The position numbers and the translations under genes are program-made. A stretch of DNA of 64,000 nt from Bordetella trematum (GTDB lineage: Bacteria > Pseudomonadota > Gammaproteobacteria > Burkholderiales > Burkholderiaceae_B). The notes beneath the pieces were generated by a model. That model searched no databases. It saw only the letters and a program-made list of their open reading frames with translations, and was not told the DNA's origin. Location: positions 154,148 through 218,147 of the forward strand of contig NZ_FKBR01000035.1 of the NCBI RefSeq assembly GCF_900078335.1, read 5' to 3'. Below are positions 63,801 to 64,000 of this stretch, piece after piece (position 1 is the first letter of the stretch; each line of letters starts with the position of its first letter).

Positions 63801-64000
63801 CGTCATCGAAGTGCAGGCCGGTGGTCGGTTCGTCGAACAGGAACAGGCTGCCTTTCTTGGCGACCCTGGCGCTGGAGATGCCGCTGCGTGCGGCCTCGGC
63901 CAGGTGGCCGGCCAGTTTCAGGCGCTGCGCCTCGCCGCCCGACAGGGTGGGCACCGGCTGGCCCAGGCGTACGTATTCCAGACCCACGTCGTCAAGCGGC
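60847..64000 (-). CDS. Double-length UvrA-like excinuclease ATPase, C-terminal part (cut by window edge)
   Basis: The frame is open to the right edge; about 1,050 residues are visible. It begins in the C-terminal ABC half of one UvrA unit (LSGGEAQRLKL, then LFLFDEPTTGLHFDDVARLM). A complete second UvrA follows: [20 protein letters not shown], a zinc module C-P-S-C...C-T-G-C, LSGGEAQRIRL, a second Walker [14 protein letters not shown], the zinc module CPICEGQGM...CDACNGARF, and LSGGEAQRIKL. Ordinary UvrA is ~950 residues, so the full gene should be about 1,900. A GTG at 63987 is internal to the conserved DDVGLEYVRLG motif and is not a start. Double UvrA proteins occur in some proteobacteria beside normal UvrA; their role in repair is not settled. 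Confidence 0.88.
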   Translation of the reverse strand, partial: PLDDVGLEYVRLGQPVPTLSGGEAQRLKLAGHLAEAARSGISSARVAKKGSLFLFDEPTTGLHFDDVARLMRAFRKLLAAGHTLLVIEHNLDVIRAADWLIDLGPDGGDAGGEVVGVGTPQDLMATPRSYTGQALRDYEDSILPTESVALAEPGPAYEAGTPLQSLMRQRRQQAIEIRNAREHNLKNVSVEIPRDTFTVITGVSGSGKSTLAFDILFNEGQRRYLESLNAYARAIVQPAGKPDVDAIFGIPPTVAIEQRTSRGGRKSTVATMTEIHHFLRLLYVKLGTQFCPDCQVPVEPQNTEQIVARLLREHAGRHLGLLAPLVTARKGYYTDLAKWAGAKGYTHLRVDGDFIPVSPWPRLDRYKEHTIELPVADLVVDPANEAGLREAVRSALEHGQGVMSILWDLTPGADGDTPERRAAGLNPAPQQQHFSVKRACPSCGISFPEPDPRLFSYNSKHGWCTGCFGTGLQLQGFDAEQTGEETAWNAWYEGEAQACGVCHGQRLNRVALAVRWRERSIAELASLPVSEAHSFFTGLVLRGREGDIARDILTEIRGRLNFMQEVGLNYLALDRAAPTLSGGEAQRIRLAAQLGSNLQGVCYVLDEPTIGLHPRDNRILLDALARLEGNGNTLVVVEHDDDTIRRASHIIDIGPGAGVRGGRVVAQGTAQDLIAAPESVTGRYLARPLAHPVHGARRAVDADTPMLRIKAAHLHNLGNVNASLPVGRLTVVTGVSGSGKSTLAREVLLDNLSRVVSAREPGQWVGCARIEGWEAIDRVLEVDQTPIGKTPRSCPATYVGFWDDVRKQFADTREARMRGWGAARFSFNTGDGRCPICEGQGMRTIEMSFLPDVKVPCDACNGARFNADTLSVQMRGKNAGEVLSLEVDDALAYFAAHPKIHRPLQLMQDVGLGYLTLGQPSPTLSGGEAQRIKLVTELAKARLTDGLIRSGRASRLPHTLYVLDEPTVGLSMADVEKLIHVLHRLVEAGNTVVVIEHNLDVIAEADWLLDLGPEGGTGGGQLVAEGPPEHVMDLRERSHTGQVLAEFLRS

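Noticed and set aside
63985-63987. GTG as start of the UvrA-like protein
   Set aside because: It lies inside the conserved LDDVGLEYVRLGQP motif and the frame stays open to the window edge, so the gene continues outside.
1-64000. Insertion sequence, prophage, tRNA or rRNA
   Set aside because: No transposase, integrase, terminal repeat with target duplication, tRNA-like cloverleaf or rRNA segment was recognised in reading the window.

Overview
The window is high-GC DNA (roughly two thirds G+C by eye) with dense gene packing and many ATGA/GTGA stop-start overlaps. The gene content points to a betaproteobacterium of the Alcaligenaceae, of Bordetella/Achromobacter type. The evidence is four periplasmic Bug-type (tripartite tricarboxylate) solute receptors, many LysR regulators, the hda-HAD-pcnB-folK and miaA-mutL clusters, a FhaB-like adhesin with an extended signal peptide, and no mobile-element genes. 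Species cannot be named from the sequence alone.

1-11.2 kb is mainly core genome. It holds two DedA membrane proteins, a TAT-exported PhoX-type phosphatase with a possible PHO box, the translationally coupled operon hda/HAD phosphatase/pcnB/folK, divergent purM, and coupled mutL-miaA.

11.2-21.3 kb is one minus-strand gene for a 3,362-residue filamentous-haemagglutinin-like TpsA protein. Its first ~2,050 residues are a normal TPS domain plus haemagglutinin repeats. Its last ~1,300 residues are a tandem array: [C80 cysteine protease domain, U, U] [C80, U, U] [C80 with the catalytic His changed to Arg]. U is a ~170-residue module I do not recognise. The C80 domains match the autoprocessing domain of MARTX toxins in sequence pattern. 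This is the most unusual system in the window.

22-34 kb is metabolic and housekeeping: a Bug receptor, an AEC permease, fumC behind a good Fur-box match, tsaE with an AT-rich internal promoter that could drive amiC, a LysR/gamma-glutamyltransferase pair, and a LysR/AidB-like acyl-CoA dehydrogenase/Bug module.

34-42 kb is a second two-partner-secretion locus with visibly lower GC. A divergent TpsB transporter and a 1,914-residue TpsA face away from each other across 578 bp. The TpsA has about twelve 48-residue repeats, no extended signal peptide and a C-terminal cysteine pair. The first TpsA has no tpsB of its own nearby, so this TpsB might serve either protein.

42-64 kb holds purU (its stop codon shares CTAG with tpsA2), an LhgO-like oxidoreductase, a flavin reductase, pdxH, a ChaC-like cyclotransferase coupled to an MFS carrier, an amidohydrolase/Bug/LysR module, a coupled macA-macB-outer-membrane-factor efflux operon, tcdA, a LysR/M20 peptidase/Bug module, pabC and pabB, and the 3' part of a double-length UvrA-like ATPase that runs off the right edge. 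Three separate LysR-enzyme-Bug modules occur within about 30 kb. No tRNA, rRNA, CRISPR array, insertion sequence or prophage gene was seen.
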